A stretch of 64,000 nt of DNA from Larix kaempferi (taxonomy: Eukaryota; Streptophyta; Pinopsida; Pinales; Pinaceae), in the NCBI GenBank assembly GCA_027924585.1, contig BSBM01000592.1, forward strand, positions 8,440,501 through 8,504,500. The letters run 5' to 3'. Positions within the stretch are counted from its first letter, which is position 1. Each line of letters opens with the position of its first letter. The notes under the pieces were generated by a model. The model made no database searches and had not been told where the DNA came from. It saw only the letters and a program-made list of their open reading frames with translations. Of the stretch, positions 10,331 through 21,799 are shown piece after piece. The position numbers and the translations under genes are program-made.

Positions 10331-12794
10331 TGAGGAGGAGGAGGGGGAGGAGGGGGCAGAGGAGGGGGGGGGAGAGAGTGGGAGGAGGGGGAGAAGTCAG
10401 GAGGAGGGGGAGGGGGAGGGGGAGGGGGAGGAGGGGGAGGGGTGATGGAAATGGAGGAGGAAGGGGGAGGGGGAGGGGGAGGGGGAGGTAGATGGAGGGG
10501 AGATGGAGAGGGAGGGGGATGGAGAGATGGAGAGGGAGGAGGAGGAGGGGGGAGAGACATAGAGTGGGAGGGGGATGCAGAGGTGGGGGAGGGGGAGAAG
10601 GAAGCAGGGGGAGAGAGGAAAGAAGAGGAGGGGGGAGGGGAGTGGGAGGGATGAGGTGGAGGGGGAAGATGCAGCAACAAAGGAGGAAGGGGGGAGAGGG
10701 AGGGAATGGAGGAGGGGGGAAGGAAAGGGGATGAGGAGGAGGAGGAGTAGGAGGAGGAGGTAGAGGCAGGGGAGAAGGGGAGAAGGGTTTGGGAAAGGAG
10801 GAGGAGGAGAGAGGGGGAGAAGGAGGCGGAGGAGGGGAAGGGAGCGGGAGGGAAGAAGGAGTAGGGGGAGGAGGAGAAGTAGAAGGGAAGTAGTGAGGGA
10901 GGAGGCGGTGGAGGAGGTGGAGGGGAGAAGGAGGGGTGGGAGGAGGCGTAGGGAAGGGGAGGATGGAGTAAGGGAAGGGGGAGTGGGAGGATGGGAAGGG
11001 AGTGGGAGGGGAAGGAGGAGAAGTAGAAGGGGAGCAAGGGAGGGGGAGGTGGAGAAGGAGGAGGAGGGAGGGGGAGGAGGAAGCGAGGGGAGAGGGAGGT
11101 TGAGGGAGCGGGGGAGGGGAAGGCGGAGGGAGTGGGAGAGGGGGAGGCAGAGGAGGACTAGGGAGGGGGAGAGAGGGGGGGGAGGCGAAGCGGTATGGGG
11201 AGGGGGAGTGGGAGGTAGAGGAGGATGAGGGAGGGGGTGGGGGGAGGGGGAGACAAAGAAGGGAAAGGGAACGAGAGGGGAGAGGGAGGAAGCAGAGGAG
11301 GACGAGGGAGGGGGAGGGGGAGGTAGAGGAGGGGAAGGGAGCGAAAGGGGATATGGGGGAGGTAGAGGAGAATAAGTAGAAGGGGAGCGAGGGAGGGGGA
11401 GGTACGGGAGGAGGAGGAGGAGAGCAAAGGATGGGGGGAGGGGGAGGGGGAGGGCGGGGCGGGGGGGGGGGGAGGAAGAGGGAGTAGGGGAGGGGAAGGT
11501 GGAGGAGGAGGATGCAATAGAGGCGGGGAAAGGGAAGGGAGAGGGGAAGGGAGGGAGAGGGGGGATGGAGGAGGAGGAGAGAAGAGGAGGAGGGGAAGGG
11601 AGCAGGAGGGGAGAGGTAGGTAAAGGAGGGGGAAGGGGAGGACGAGGCGTATGAGGAGGATGTGGCAGAGGAAGGGTGGGGAGGGGATGCAGAGGGGGCA
11701 TAGGCGACGACAAAGGAGGAGGTGAGGGTGGGGATGGAGGAGGAGGAGGTGAAGGAAGAGGGGAAGAGAGAGGAGGAGGAGGTGTAGACGCAGGGGTAGG
11801 TGAAGGAGGAGGAGGAAGAGGAGAAGGGGGTAAGAGAAGGAGAAGTAGAATGAGGAGGAGGTGAAGGGGGGGATAAGAAGGAGGAGTAGAATGAAGAGGA
11901 GGAGGAGGAGGAGGAGGGACGATGGGAAGGTGGAAGGGAAGGAGGGGGAGGGAGTGGAGGAGTGAGGAAAACAAATAAAGGAGGGGAGAGGGGAGGAAAT
12001 GGTGGGGGAAGATGGGGGGGTGAAGAGGAGGAGGAGGAAAAGGGGAGTGAGAGGGACATGGACGGAGAGGAGGGAGAGGAGGAGGGGAGGGAGGAGGAGG
12101 AGGAGGGACGAGCGGGAGAGAAAAGGAGGAGGAAGGAGGGGGAGGGGGGATCAAGGGAGGTAGATGAGGGGAAGGGAGTGGGAGGGGTCCAAGAGGGAGG
12201 AGTAGAAGTAGAAGGAGGAGGAGTAGGAGGAGGAGAAAGGAGGAGGAGGGAGGAGGAGGAGGGAGTGGGGTAGGGGAAGGGAGAGGGACAGGAAAGGAAA
12301 GTCGAGGAGGGGGGAGCATAGGAGGAGGTGAAGAAGGGGGAGGGAGCGGTATGTGAAAGGAAAGTAGAGGAGGGGGGAGCATAGGAGGAGGCAAAGGGAA
12401 GGTGGAGGAGAAGGATGAGGAAGAGGGGGCAGAGGGAGGGGGAGGGGAGGGGGAGGTGGAGGAGTAAGGGGTGGCAACAGAGGAGGAGGGGGAAGGGGGA
12501 GGGAGTGGAGGATGGGAGAAGGAAGGTGGAGGATGAGGAGGGGGAGGGGGAGGGGGAGGGGGAGGGGAAGAGAGCGAGAGGAGAGAAGGAGGAGTTGAAA
12601 GAGGAGAAGTAGAAGGGGAGAAGGGGAGGGGGAGGAGGGTTGTGATGTGGAGGAGGAGGAGGAGGAGGAGGAAGGGGGAGGAGGGATACGGGGAGGCGAA
12701 AGCACAGGGAGTCGAGGAGGGGGGCGTAGAGGAGGGGAAGGTAGTGGGAGGGGAGAGGCAAGTGGAGGAGGGGGGAGGGGAGGAGGAGGTGGAG

Positions 12795-12900
12795 GGGGGG
12801 GAGAAAGAGAGGAATAGGGGAAGTGGAGGGGGGGAGAAAGAGAGGAATAGGGGAAGTGGAGGGGGGGAGAAAGAGAGGAATAGGGGAAGTGGAGGGGGAG
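12795..12900 (+). repeat. 33-bp tandem repeat near the right end of the purine block
   Basis: Three near-identical copies of GAGAAAGAGAGGAATAGGGG plus AAGTGGAGGG, starting at 12801, 12834 and 12867 (period 33). They differ in sequence from the 33-bp repeat at the left end. Confidence 0.9.
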
Positions 12901-13291
12901 AGGGAGGAGGAAATGATGGAGGAGGGGGCAGGGAGGAAGTGGGACTAGGCAGAGGGAAAGGGGAGGGAGAGGGGAAGGTGGTAGAGGAGGAGGGGGAGGG
13001 GGAGGGGAAGTTGGTAGAGGAGGAGGGGGAGGGGGAGGGGGAGGGGGAGGGGAAAGATGAGGAGGGTGAGGAGTAGGAGGAGGTGAGATAGGCTTGGAGG
13101 AGGTGGAGGAGGAGGAGGGAAATTGAGACAGAGTGGGAGGAGGTGGAGGAGGGGGAGGGGAGAGGGGGAGAGAGAGGTAGAGGAGGGGGAGTGCGAGGGA
13201 GGGGGTTAGAGGATCAGGAGGAGGAGGAGGCAGAGGTGGAGGAAGGGGGGATGAAGGGGGAGGCGGAGGGGGATGAGTTGGAGGAAGTGGG

Positions 13292-14149
13292 TGTTAATAT
13301 AGTATAAAAGTGTTGATTTTTTAAATGAAGATTAAATAATCATTATGTTTCTAGTTTTATAACTATTTTTGAATATATAAAATATAAATATCTTTTTCAT
13401 TGAAAATTTGGTACATTTATTTATTATATATAATTAATTTCATTATTCAACTAAATGTATTTGAATTAAATAGGATTATAACTTTAAATGTATAAATATT
13501 TTAAATATAAATATAAATTATTTTGTTTTATTAGTAAAGAGGTTAAAATGAGTTTGGATAAAAATATTGTGTAAAGTGTTGTTAAAGATCATTTTGAAAA
13601 ATTGTATGGGAAGAAATTTTAACTTTGTATCTTGATCAATGTGTCTTTGTTGTAATTGGCTATGATAATGTGCCTTTACCTTGGTACTAGAAGTTGATTA
13701 ACGTTGACAACAAAATGACTTTAGTAGCAAGTGTTACTAAATGATAAATCATTAATCATTATTGTGTTTTTTTTAAAATAAGGTAAAGTATAAAACACAA
13801 ATCTCATGTCATTCTTGTTGATGTGGAACTAAATTAACTAAGTATGTGAAAAATTGTTCAACTTATATCTCATTGTAATTTGTTGTATGATATAGAAAGC
13901 ATAAAAATGATATTTTAGTTTATGGGAAGAGAGTGTTCTTACATATAATATAGTAAAAATAAGATAGTAGTAACAAATGTTGGTACTAAGAAGGCTCCTC
14001 TAAAATAGGAGTCAAACACTAGGTCAATCTATGCAAGTGTGGGAATTCCCCCATACTAAAGGAGTGGGTACAAAGGTTTTAATGGGTATTTATCTTATAG
14101 GAGAGGGATTTTATTTTGTAACTAGAAGTGAGTGATGAGGGTCGTGAGC
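13292..14149. other. AT-rich spacer between the two skewed blocks
   Basis: No gene or repeat family recognised. It separates the G-rich block on the left from the C-rich block on the right. Confidence 0.5.
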
Positions 14150-14229
14150 CCATGTGACCCATAATCTCTAATCCATATAACTCCTATCAATCCCTAGCAC
14201 TAATAAACTCTAATATAACCCATTTAGTA

Positions 14230-16550
14230 TAATCCTTAATATGTATAACTTCTAAATTTTATTAGTCCTTGCTTATAACCCTTAAATCTTATGACTCTTG
14301 ACACATAGACCCTATAAAGTCCAATATAGCTCTTATATCTCTAATACTTAACCCCTATAGCTCCTAAAATTTGGAACTCTTAACACATATGACTCCTGAC
14401 ACACATAATCTCTAACCCCTAATTGCCACAACTCATTTACCCCTATAATCACTCGCGTTAATAACCATTATGAACCATAACCAAGGCACCCCTAATAGAA
14501 ACTATATAGCCCCTAATATCTAATTATGATAACCCATATCACCTATAGCCCCTAATGTAACCACTAACTCTTAAAATCCCTAAGCCATATAATTATAATA
14601 GTTAAAACATCTATAATCTAACAATAATAAACCCCTTCTTCCTAACCCCATATTTACACCCTCCAATTCCTAGCCCATATAATCACTTCACTCTTATAAG
14701 ACACTATACTTAATTCATATAAATATTAATACTAATACATATAAATTTATAATTCTAACCCTCATAACCATTATCCTTAAACCTTATTATTCCCAACACC
14801 TAACATTAATAAGAATAACCATTATCCCTCATAACCCTTTAAGGAACCACTAATACCTTAGCCATATGTCTTTTATCCCCTATAGCCCCTTACCACCAAC
14901 CCATATTAACCTATAATATATCCTTGAATCCATGTAAAATCTAACACTTACGACCGTGAATTCATAATCCCTAAAACCTATAACTTCTAACTTTAATCTC
15001 TAATTGCTAACACTTATAACCCCTAACACCTAATACACATATAACCTTCACCCATTTAACATATGACCCTTAATCCTTCACACATAATCCTTAATCCTTC
15101 ACTATAATCCTTCACACATAACCCCTAATCTCTAATCCATTTAACTTTTATTACCTCCATCCACAATAACCTCAATATAGGTAATAGAGCTTATAACATA
15201 TATAACACATATAACCTTTACCCATTTCACATATCAAGCCTTAACATTTATAATCCCTTACCTCTAATACTATAATCTTAACCATTATAATCAACAATAA
15301 CATTATAACTCTAACTATTATAATCACTATCACCTAACTCACATAGTTTTGATTCATAATATTTAAACCCTATAACCACTAACAATTATAACCTCTAATA
15401 TAACTTCTATAAACACCTATAGCCCCTAATACATATAACTTCTAAAGTTTATCACCACTTATCCCTAATCCTTAAAGCCTCCAACTCTTAATGCATAACC
15501 CTTATAAACTCTAACACATAAGGAATAAAAAACCTAAACCCTGTAACCATTAACACATATGACTCCTAACACATACGATCTCTAACCCATTTTTTCCCTA
15601 ACCCATTGGACCCTATAATCGCTAACTCTTTTAACCATTATCATGCACAAGTCATGTACTCCTAATATAAACCATATAATAACTAATATTTAACGATGAT
15701 AACATATATCACCTATAACCCTTAATATAACCAATAACTCCTACAAATTGTAAACCCTATAATGTGTAACCCTTAAAATGCCTATATCCAAGCCACAATA
15801 ACCTTGTATATAACTAAAGTTATATACTCTAAGTCAAAACACATATTACCACTTCACTCTGTAACATATCCTTCTTATTCTATATAATATAGTAACCCTA
15901 ACACATATAATTCTATAACTCTAACACCTAAACTTATCAGTTCATCCATACCCAACCCTCGTAACTATAACCATTATCATGAATAACCCTTTCTCCTTAA
16001 ACCTTATCACTCCCAACACCTAACCATTATAACCACAACCACAACCATGCATAATCCTTTATTTCATTAGTAACCACTAAGCCATATAACCCCTACCATC
16101 TGTAGCCCCTTTCCATTAACCCATAACATAACCTTAAATCCCTATGCATTTTAACACTCATGACTATGAATGCATAACCCTACCACCTATAACTTTTAAT
16201 TTTAACCCTTAGTTGCTGACAGTTATAACATCTAACATTAAATACACATATATCCTTCTCCCATTTAACATATGACCCTTACCCTCTATAATCCCTTATT
16301 CCATAACACTATCACACATAACCACTATAATCCCTCACATCTAACCCCTAATCTCTAATCCATTAAATTTTATCACCCCTAAACACTATAACCCTTAATA
16401 TAAGTAACAAATATTATAACCCTTAATGTTGATAAGTTCTAACCCTTATAATTGCTTAACCCCCATGGCCTCCATAACGCTTATTCCTTATAACCTTTAG
16501 CATTATAGCCCTTAACAATTATAACCTCCAAGTTATGTATGTCACAACAC
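14230..16550 (+). repeat. About 1.2-kb higher-order duplication within the telomere-like block
   Basis: Landmarks recur at a nearly constant offset. TAACACATATGACTCCT is at 14381 and 15551 (offset 1170), ATATGACCCT at 15061 and 16270 (1209), and CTCTAATCCAT near 15130 and 16340. Intervening landmarks (CTTCACTCT, CTTAAACCTTAT, CCCAACACCTAAC, TTAACATATGACCC) keep the same order. The copies are clearly diverged. Confidence 0.8.
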
Positions 16551-16930
16551 CTATAATTGCTAACCCTTATATCATTTAGTCCATATAGCACCTAGACTTG
16601 TTAATGAATTTACTCTTAAACCCTATAACATCAAATACTTCAAATCTAAATTCTATAACCGCCCTAATATAAGAAATAAGCATCATAACCCTTAATGTTG
16701 CTAAGTTCCAACCCCCATCACCCCTTAATCCCCATGGCCCATAAAATTGTTAATCCCTATAACCTTTAACACTATAGCCCTTAACACTTGTAACCTCCAA
16801 GCTTTATATGCCATAAAACCTATAATTTCTAACCCCTAAATCCTTTAGTCCATATAGCACCTAAACCCATTAATCCATTTAACCCTTAACCCCTTTCACA
16901 TCTAATACTTCAAATCCAAATTATATAAAC
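16395..16930 (+). repeat. 269-bp tandem duplication at the right end of the telomere-like block
   Basis: CATTATAGCCCTTAACA (16501) and CACTATAGCCCTTAACA (16770) lie 269 bp apart. The flanking order AACCCTTAATGTTG, CCCCATGGCC, ATAACCTTTA, TAACCTCCAAG, TTTAGTCCATATAGCACC, AATACTTCAAATC is preserved in both copies. Confidence 0.85.
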
Positions 16931-17075
16931 CTTGTCATATAATCTCTAAGTCTTATAACTACTACCATTCATAGCCTCTAATATAACATTTTCCCCTTTA
17001 ACATATCAACCCTTAGCATCTATACTCCCTTACATATACATTTAACCTCATATATACCCCCCTTGGGGTCACCTC

Positions 17076-17602
17076 ATATACATTTAACCCCATACACGTC
17101 ACCCTCAAGTCATAACATATTATACACCCTCTTGCATTGAATTTGTTTGCCAATATTACACAACCTCTTATAGTTATTTTTAGGTTTTAAAAAGCTTATA
17201 AAGTTAATAGAGGCATCCTTGCCTCTTTTATAGAATGAATTGGAGTAACCTTTCTTTTGCATTATTCATTAAAATTTCATGTGTTATAATGTTGTGAATT
17301 TAAATAAGTATTGATGTAGTAATTATATAAATAACATTATCTCATGTTTATGAAGAAGTTTCATGTTAAGATTTGCATCTTTTAAATTTCTTGATAATAT
17401 ATTAGTTTGGTATGGTTGACATAAATAATGAAGAAACCTATTTTTCAAGGAAATTTAAGGGATGTGATAGTAGCAACAACGGGTTGAGTATAATATCCCA
17501 AGAAAAGACTATTTTATTTTTACAGTTATTTATTGTTACAAACTTAATTGTTGATTGACAGGTTTCAAGTTAAAAAGAACTCTGGAAACACCTATGTGGT
17601 TA
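17076..17602. other. AT-rich spacer before the hairpin cluster
   Basis: No open frame or recognised repeat. Confidence 0.4.
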
Positions 17603-17865
17603 TTTTGAGTGTTGAGCAAGTGAGCTCTGAATAGCACCAAAAACTATTAAATGATGCGAGCAAGTGAGCTCTAGAACATCTGAATTATTGTACCTAGTGT
17701 TGAGCATAAGCTCTGGAGCACTAAGACATTTGACTTAATAGTGTTGAGCCAAGTGGGCTCTGGAGCACTATTAGTTGAGTAAGTGTTGAGCAGTAATGCT
17801 CTGGAGCACTTAGACTCATGATGATTAACTGATGTTGAGCTAGGAGCTCTAGAGCATCAGTAATC
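17603..17865 (+). repeat. Cluster of six hairpins with covarying outer stems
   Basis: Six units share TTGAGC, a 3-6 nt loop, GCTC, then T(G/A)GAG and CA. An inner stem GAGC/GCTC closes the loop, and an asymmetric internal loop (TT opposite TGGAG or TAGAG) separates it from an outer stem. Outer stems differ but stay complementary: TTTTG+GTG with CAC+CAAAA (17603-17642), GATG/CATC (17653-17680), TAGTG/CACTA (17695-17723), TAATAGTG/CACTATTA (17736-17773), TAAGTG/CACTTA (17780-17812), and CTGATG/CATCAG extended by GATTA/TAATC (17823-17865). Inner stems also covary at their top pair (GAGCC/GGCTC, GAGCA/TGCTC, GAGCT/AGCTC). I know no named family with this structure. The whole lies about 300-570 bp upstream of a TATA box. 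Confidence 0.85.
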
Positions 17866-18649
17866 CATTGATTATTTATTTAATACTCAAACTATTATTA
17901 TTTTATTCTTTCTAACTGACTAGGATTGTCACTTAAAGAGGGACTGAGCATGCAAGAGTTTAGAATGGTCAATAGCTGATAGCTAAAGATCAAACTAGAT
18001 GTTAGGTGAGTAAAAGTCTTATTTAATTAATTAAAGATAAAAATAAATTGTGAGGATTAAAATAAACTAAATTTTTAATTAAATATAAAAATAAAACTGT
18101 TAGTGTGTCTCACAAATTAATTGAGTGAGTTAAGCCTAATTCCTAGCAGCCTTTTTCTCATAAAATATTATAAATAGCAGAGAGAGGAACTTTGCAGGGG
18201 CAAGTGTTTTACCAATTTCACTGGAGGGTTCAGCCGTGAATCTGAGCACTCAAACACCATATTTATGATATTTGGCGTGTCCTAGAAAGAGGACTGTGGG
18301 GAAAGCAAGGGAATTATTGTTAAGAAAGATTCACACCAAGGGCTGGTAAACGGACCTTGTGACTACTCTGTTGTAGTAATGAAGATAAAAAATTTACCCT
18401 AGGCCTTCTAGTTCTTGTCATGCTCAGTTCGGCTTGGGGGTGACCTGTGGAACAATCCAGGAACGAGTTGAGGTTTATGGTTGGGTGGAACGCGACAGTT
18501 CCTAATTTAGTCGGATTGCAACAAAATACTGATAAGTATATGCAGTTTTTATTCAATTATTATGTCTCAGAACCCCTGAAAAATGACAAAACCTATGATT
18601 TCCATCGGCCATACAATGATCTCCTTCCCTCACACATCAGGGGAAAATC
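17866..18649 (+). other. Promoter-like AT-rich region and untranslated leader-like sequence
   Basis: Contains the TATA box at 18169 and then less AT-rich sequence without a long open frame. It could be the U3-R part of an unrecognised LTR or a host promoter. A purine-rich run (CAGGGGAAAATC) sits at its right end, directly before the TGTTAACACC of the next unit. Confidence 0.35.
18169..18176 (+). promoter_or_regulatory. TATA box
   Basis: TATAAATA followed by GCAGAGAGAGG matches the plant TATA consensus. What it would transcribe is unclear; the six hairpins lie upstream of it. Confidence 0.45.
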
Positions 18650-20349
18650 TGTTAACACCCAAAAGTTGTCCACTAGCTCATCTCCCTAGTCACATAACTC
18701 ATTTTTCCACTTTTCCTACCATTTCGGCTTCCAAAACCTTAAAAAACCCTCAAATGGTTACCCAAAAGGAAAAAAATCCATATTTCCCTCCTCAAATAAA
18801 CAAAATTCCTTTAAAAATGTAAAAAAAACCTCAAAAGGGGTCCAAAATTCCCAAAAATAAAATAAAAAGGTAAAAAAGTCAAAATAATTTCAAAAAGGGA
18901 AAAAGGAGGGAAAAAAGAGGGCAAAAACCCTAAAACCATTAGTTTCTTAAAACCATGGTTCAATACTCCACCACCCAAAATATATATAAAAAGGTGATGG
19001 AGGTCTCCCATTTGTTATCCATCATCCACTCTAACCTTATGCTGCCAAAATTCCCACAGAACCCTATCCCACCATTCGAGATTGAGTTCTCCACTCTAGG
19101 TGAATCCTTGGCCATCATTGAAGCATTTGCATAAGAGAATGAGACATTGGAGCACTGGTGCAATACTCCCATACGGCTACAAAGGCTCCAACAACCTCAA
19201 CATTTGAGGTAAAATTCATGCAAACCCTTGTTTTCCATTAATAAAAAACGTAAATATTTATTTATTGAGTTCTCATGAATGTTTTTACTGCTTACTTTTC
19301 TATTCTAGATTTAAATCTCAATATTTCCATGCACATGTTTTAGTTTAACGTTTAGTATTTATATTATTTACATTTAGTTTTTTACCCATTTATTGAACTG
19401 CTACTAAGGATTCCTTAATCCTTAGTAGGTGCCCTTTAGCACAAGCTAGGGTGAAAACCCTAGATACACATTCTGTAGCATTATGTTTTAAGTTGTTTTC
19501 TGCATTTCACGAAAAGCCATATAGATTCATTGCATTTTCATATTTCTTATTTCAACAAGTTGTCTGTTTAAATGGTGATTTATTTTATTGGAAATTAGAT
19601 GCTTGATTGCCATTGTGAAATTGAAAGAAAAAGTGTATTTCCCTTTTGTATTTATGTTTCTACTTTCAGGATTTATTTTCCAGTTTCACACCACAACCGC
19701 ACACATACCACGCTTTAAGATTGAAATGCTTTCTTCGTGACCCCAAGCTAAGCCTAAAATTTACCATAATTCAACTAAAACTTAAACTCACTTCAGGAAT
19801 AAAAGAATCTGGTAGTTTGGTAGGGAACTAGGGATAGGGATCCAAACAACCCCACTTTTCTACTTCACCTGAGACATAGTTGTTGTCCTCTAGGGTACCA
19901 AAATCCTCTAGTATTTATTTGCACTGATTTGTTGGGGGGAATCTCCTTTAGGAGGGAAAGTGGGTAGACTGGTTCCATAGGTCTGGGTGGAATTTCATTC
20001 TCCACTCTATATTGGAAGACACCTACTTGTTGTCTATGGACCGAAGTTGCTCGAATCCTTTCCGTACGTGCCTTGAAGGAAGTAGTTTAGTTGCCATTTT
20101 GTTTAGGGATCCCTCTCGATAGGAGGATATCCATTGGCCATTTTGGTCTTCCATTTTGTATCGTCTGACTGTGGATTTCATCACCTTGTAGGGGATACGA
20201 TCTGCGAGGGATGCCATCTTTTAGTTAGGTGGCTTCTTGCAGCCATACCCATAGGTTAATTGGTCATTTTTATTTTGATAGGTAGAGATGATTATTGGTT
20301 TTCTAACCACTTTGTTTCTACTCACTTGCTGTAACACACAACTATAATA

Positions 20350-20510
20350 GGTTTTTTGAGCTTGTTTTTGGCCTGATAACCCCTTTGTTACGAGCTCTCC
20401 TCTTGTACACTCAATTACATTAGGATTTTTTAGCCTTTTGGCCTGAGTGCCCCTTTTGTTGAGATCCCTCCCCTTGCACACTCGGTTGCATCGATATTTT
20501 TTAGCCTATT
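20350..20510 (+). repeat. About 75-bp imperfect tandem repeat
   Basis: Two full units and one partial unit start with TTTTTT-AGC (20352, 20426 and 20496). They share TTTTGGCCTGA, CCCCTTTTGTT and TTGCACACTC-like segments. Confidence 0.7.
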
Positions 20511-21098
20511 TTCAAACCATACCCATTTCGCATTCACACACTTATCGCCATTTCTCCCTCGAGATACTCTCGTAGACTTTAGGGGTAGTCACCACAGCAT
20601 GGTCCTCTAGATTTCACTCATCGTACCTCCCTCTAGTGCACCTCCTCATCTCCATAACTTTTTCCTGAGGAACCTGAGTTCATTTCTAACTCCTCCTAGC
20701 CAGAGTCTCCCATACACTCACCCACATGTATCCCTATGTATGGCACGAATCCTGACCCATTTTATGGAGGGATCATTGGTGGTGGGTTTGGTAGTGGCCC
20801 TATAGCCACTATGAAAACCACTCCAGTTGTTGGCCCTGTTAGGATATTCCTATACTCCATCCTAGTCCCACCAGTATTTTGATCATTTACATTTTCAGTC
20901 ATGCATGCATTCTAGGGTTTGCATGCATTTTGCATGCATCCCAGTCATCAGTCCAGCACCTAGCCCTCAGTTAGCCAGCCCCCAGGAGCTTCTCACTATT
21001 TAGTTTTATCCCTCCAGTTGCTTAATGTGCCCTTCTTCCTTGATTTTAGGAAGCAACTCGCCATTCTTCACCTACCAGTCCAGTTGTCTTCAGTTTAT

Positions 21099-21150
21099 AC
21101 TCAGTTACACTTAGTTACACTCAGTTACATTGAGTTACACTCAGTTACAC
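21099..21150 (+). repeat. 10-bp minisatellite ACTCAGTTAC
   Basis: Five consecutive units of ACTCAGTTAC with single-base variants (CTTAGTTACA, TTGAGTTACA). Confidence 0.9.
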
Positions 21151-21799
21151 CTACCCAACTCAGTTTGACTGATGGTTGATAGTTACTTGAGCATTGATGA
21201 CTCCACTGATGATGATGAAGACTTCCAGTTGTGCTCCGATGATCATGATGACACCTAGTTGTGCTCTGATGACACTCTATTGATCTTATGATCACTCTGA
21301 GAGGCTAATTCGAATTGCCACCTTAGGCATTTGAATCCTCTCTACCATTGTTCTATTTATTTGTCCATATTGTGATTAATTAATTAGTGTGTGTGAAGTA
21401 TTTTTGCTTCTATCCGAGTTCTACTGTATTATTATTCTGTTGCTCATTATACTGCATTGACCACTTTTTTTCTATTTTCCTGCTTAATCATAATTACTTT
21501 TGTGAGGTATACATCATCTCTTAGATATGCTGTGAGGATTTTCACAGGCCCCACAAAACCACTAATCCCGGGTAGCATCAGACCAACTTCCACCACTGTA
21601 GTCCATAGGGTTACTAGGTCCATACCCACTGGTAGAGGGCCCACTTTCATGACCATAGTCCATACCGTTATTGGGTCCATACCCTTTGGTAGCAGTCCCA
21701 TCCCCATGACTATAGTCCCTCCAGTCACTAGATTTATTCATGGGGGAAATGAACCCTCCATGATGGTCACACTGACCCATGTCATTAGTTATATGATCC

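Larger units (their letters stand above)
10181..13291 (+). repeat. 3.1-kb polypurine (G+A) block, GGA/GGGGA satellite-like
   Basis: From 10181 the plus strand is almost only G and A, as GGAGGAGG, GGGGGAGGGGGAGGGG and GAAGGGGAG variants, ending at 13291 where AT-rich DNA resumes. The minus strand is open for up to 868 codons only because C/T-only codons (Pro, Leu, Ser, Phe) can never be stops; this is not a gene. Short T-, C- and ATG-containing interruptions recur (for example ATGAGGAGGAG and GTAGAAGGGGAGCGAGGG), so it is a diverged satellite and not a fresh microsatellite expansion. Such mirror-like purine tracts can form triplexes and G-quadruplexes. Confidence 0.95.
14150..17075 (+). repeat. 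C-rich, G-poor block of degenerate telomere-like repeats
   Basis: Nearly 3 kb consists of variants of CCCTAA, CCCCTAATATAACC and CACCTATAACCC, with G almost absent from the plus strand. Plant telomere DNA read on this strand is (CCCTAAA)n, so this looks like an old interstitial telomere-related or derived minisatellite array, but exact telomere heptamers are rare. It has no coding capacity. Two nested higher-order duplications are visible (separate entries). Confidence 0.8.

Noticed and set aside
10155-12761. 868-codon minus-strand open frame rich in Pro, Ser and Leu, and other long frames in the same block
   Set aside because: The minus strand here is almost only C and T. No stop codon can be made from C and T, so the frames are open by composition. 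There is no start context, domain or codon bias.
14150-17075. True telomere or chromosome end
   Set aside because: Perfect (CCCTAAA)n runs are absent, the units are strongly diverged, and normal sequence continues on both sides.
17603-17865. CRISPR array or tRNA genes at the hairpin cluster
   Set aside because: Repeats are not identical, spacers are not of constant length and the genome is eukaryotic. No cloverleaf or A/B boxes are present.
20023-20481. About 150-codon minus-strand frame as a gene
   Set aside because: It overlaps a tandem repeat (about 75 bp), has an internal stop and shows no family motif.
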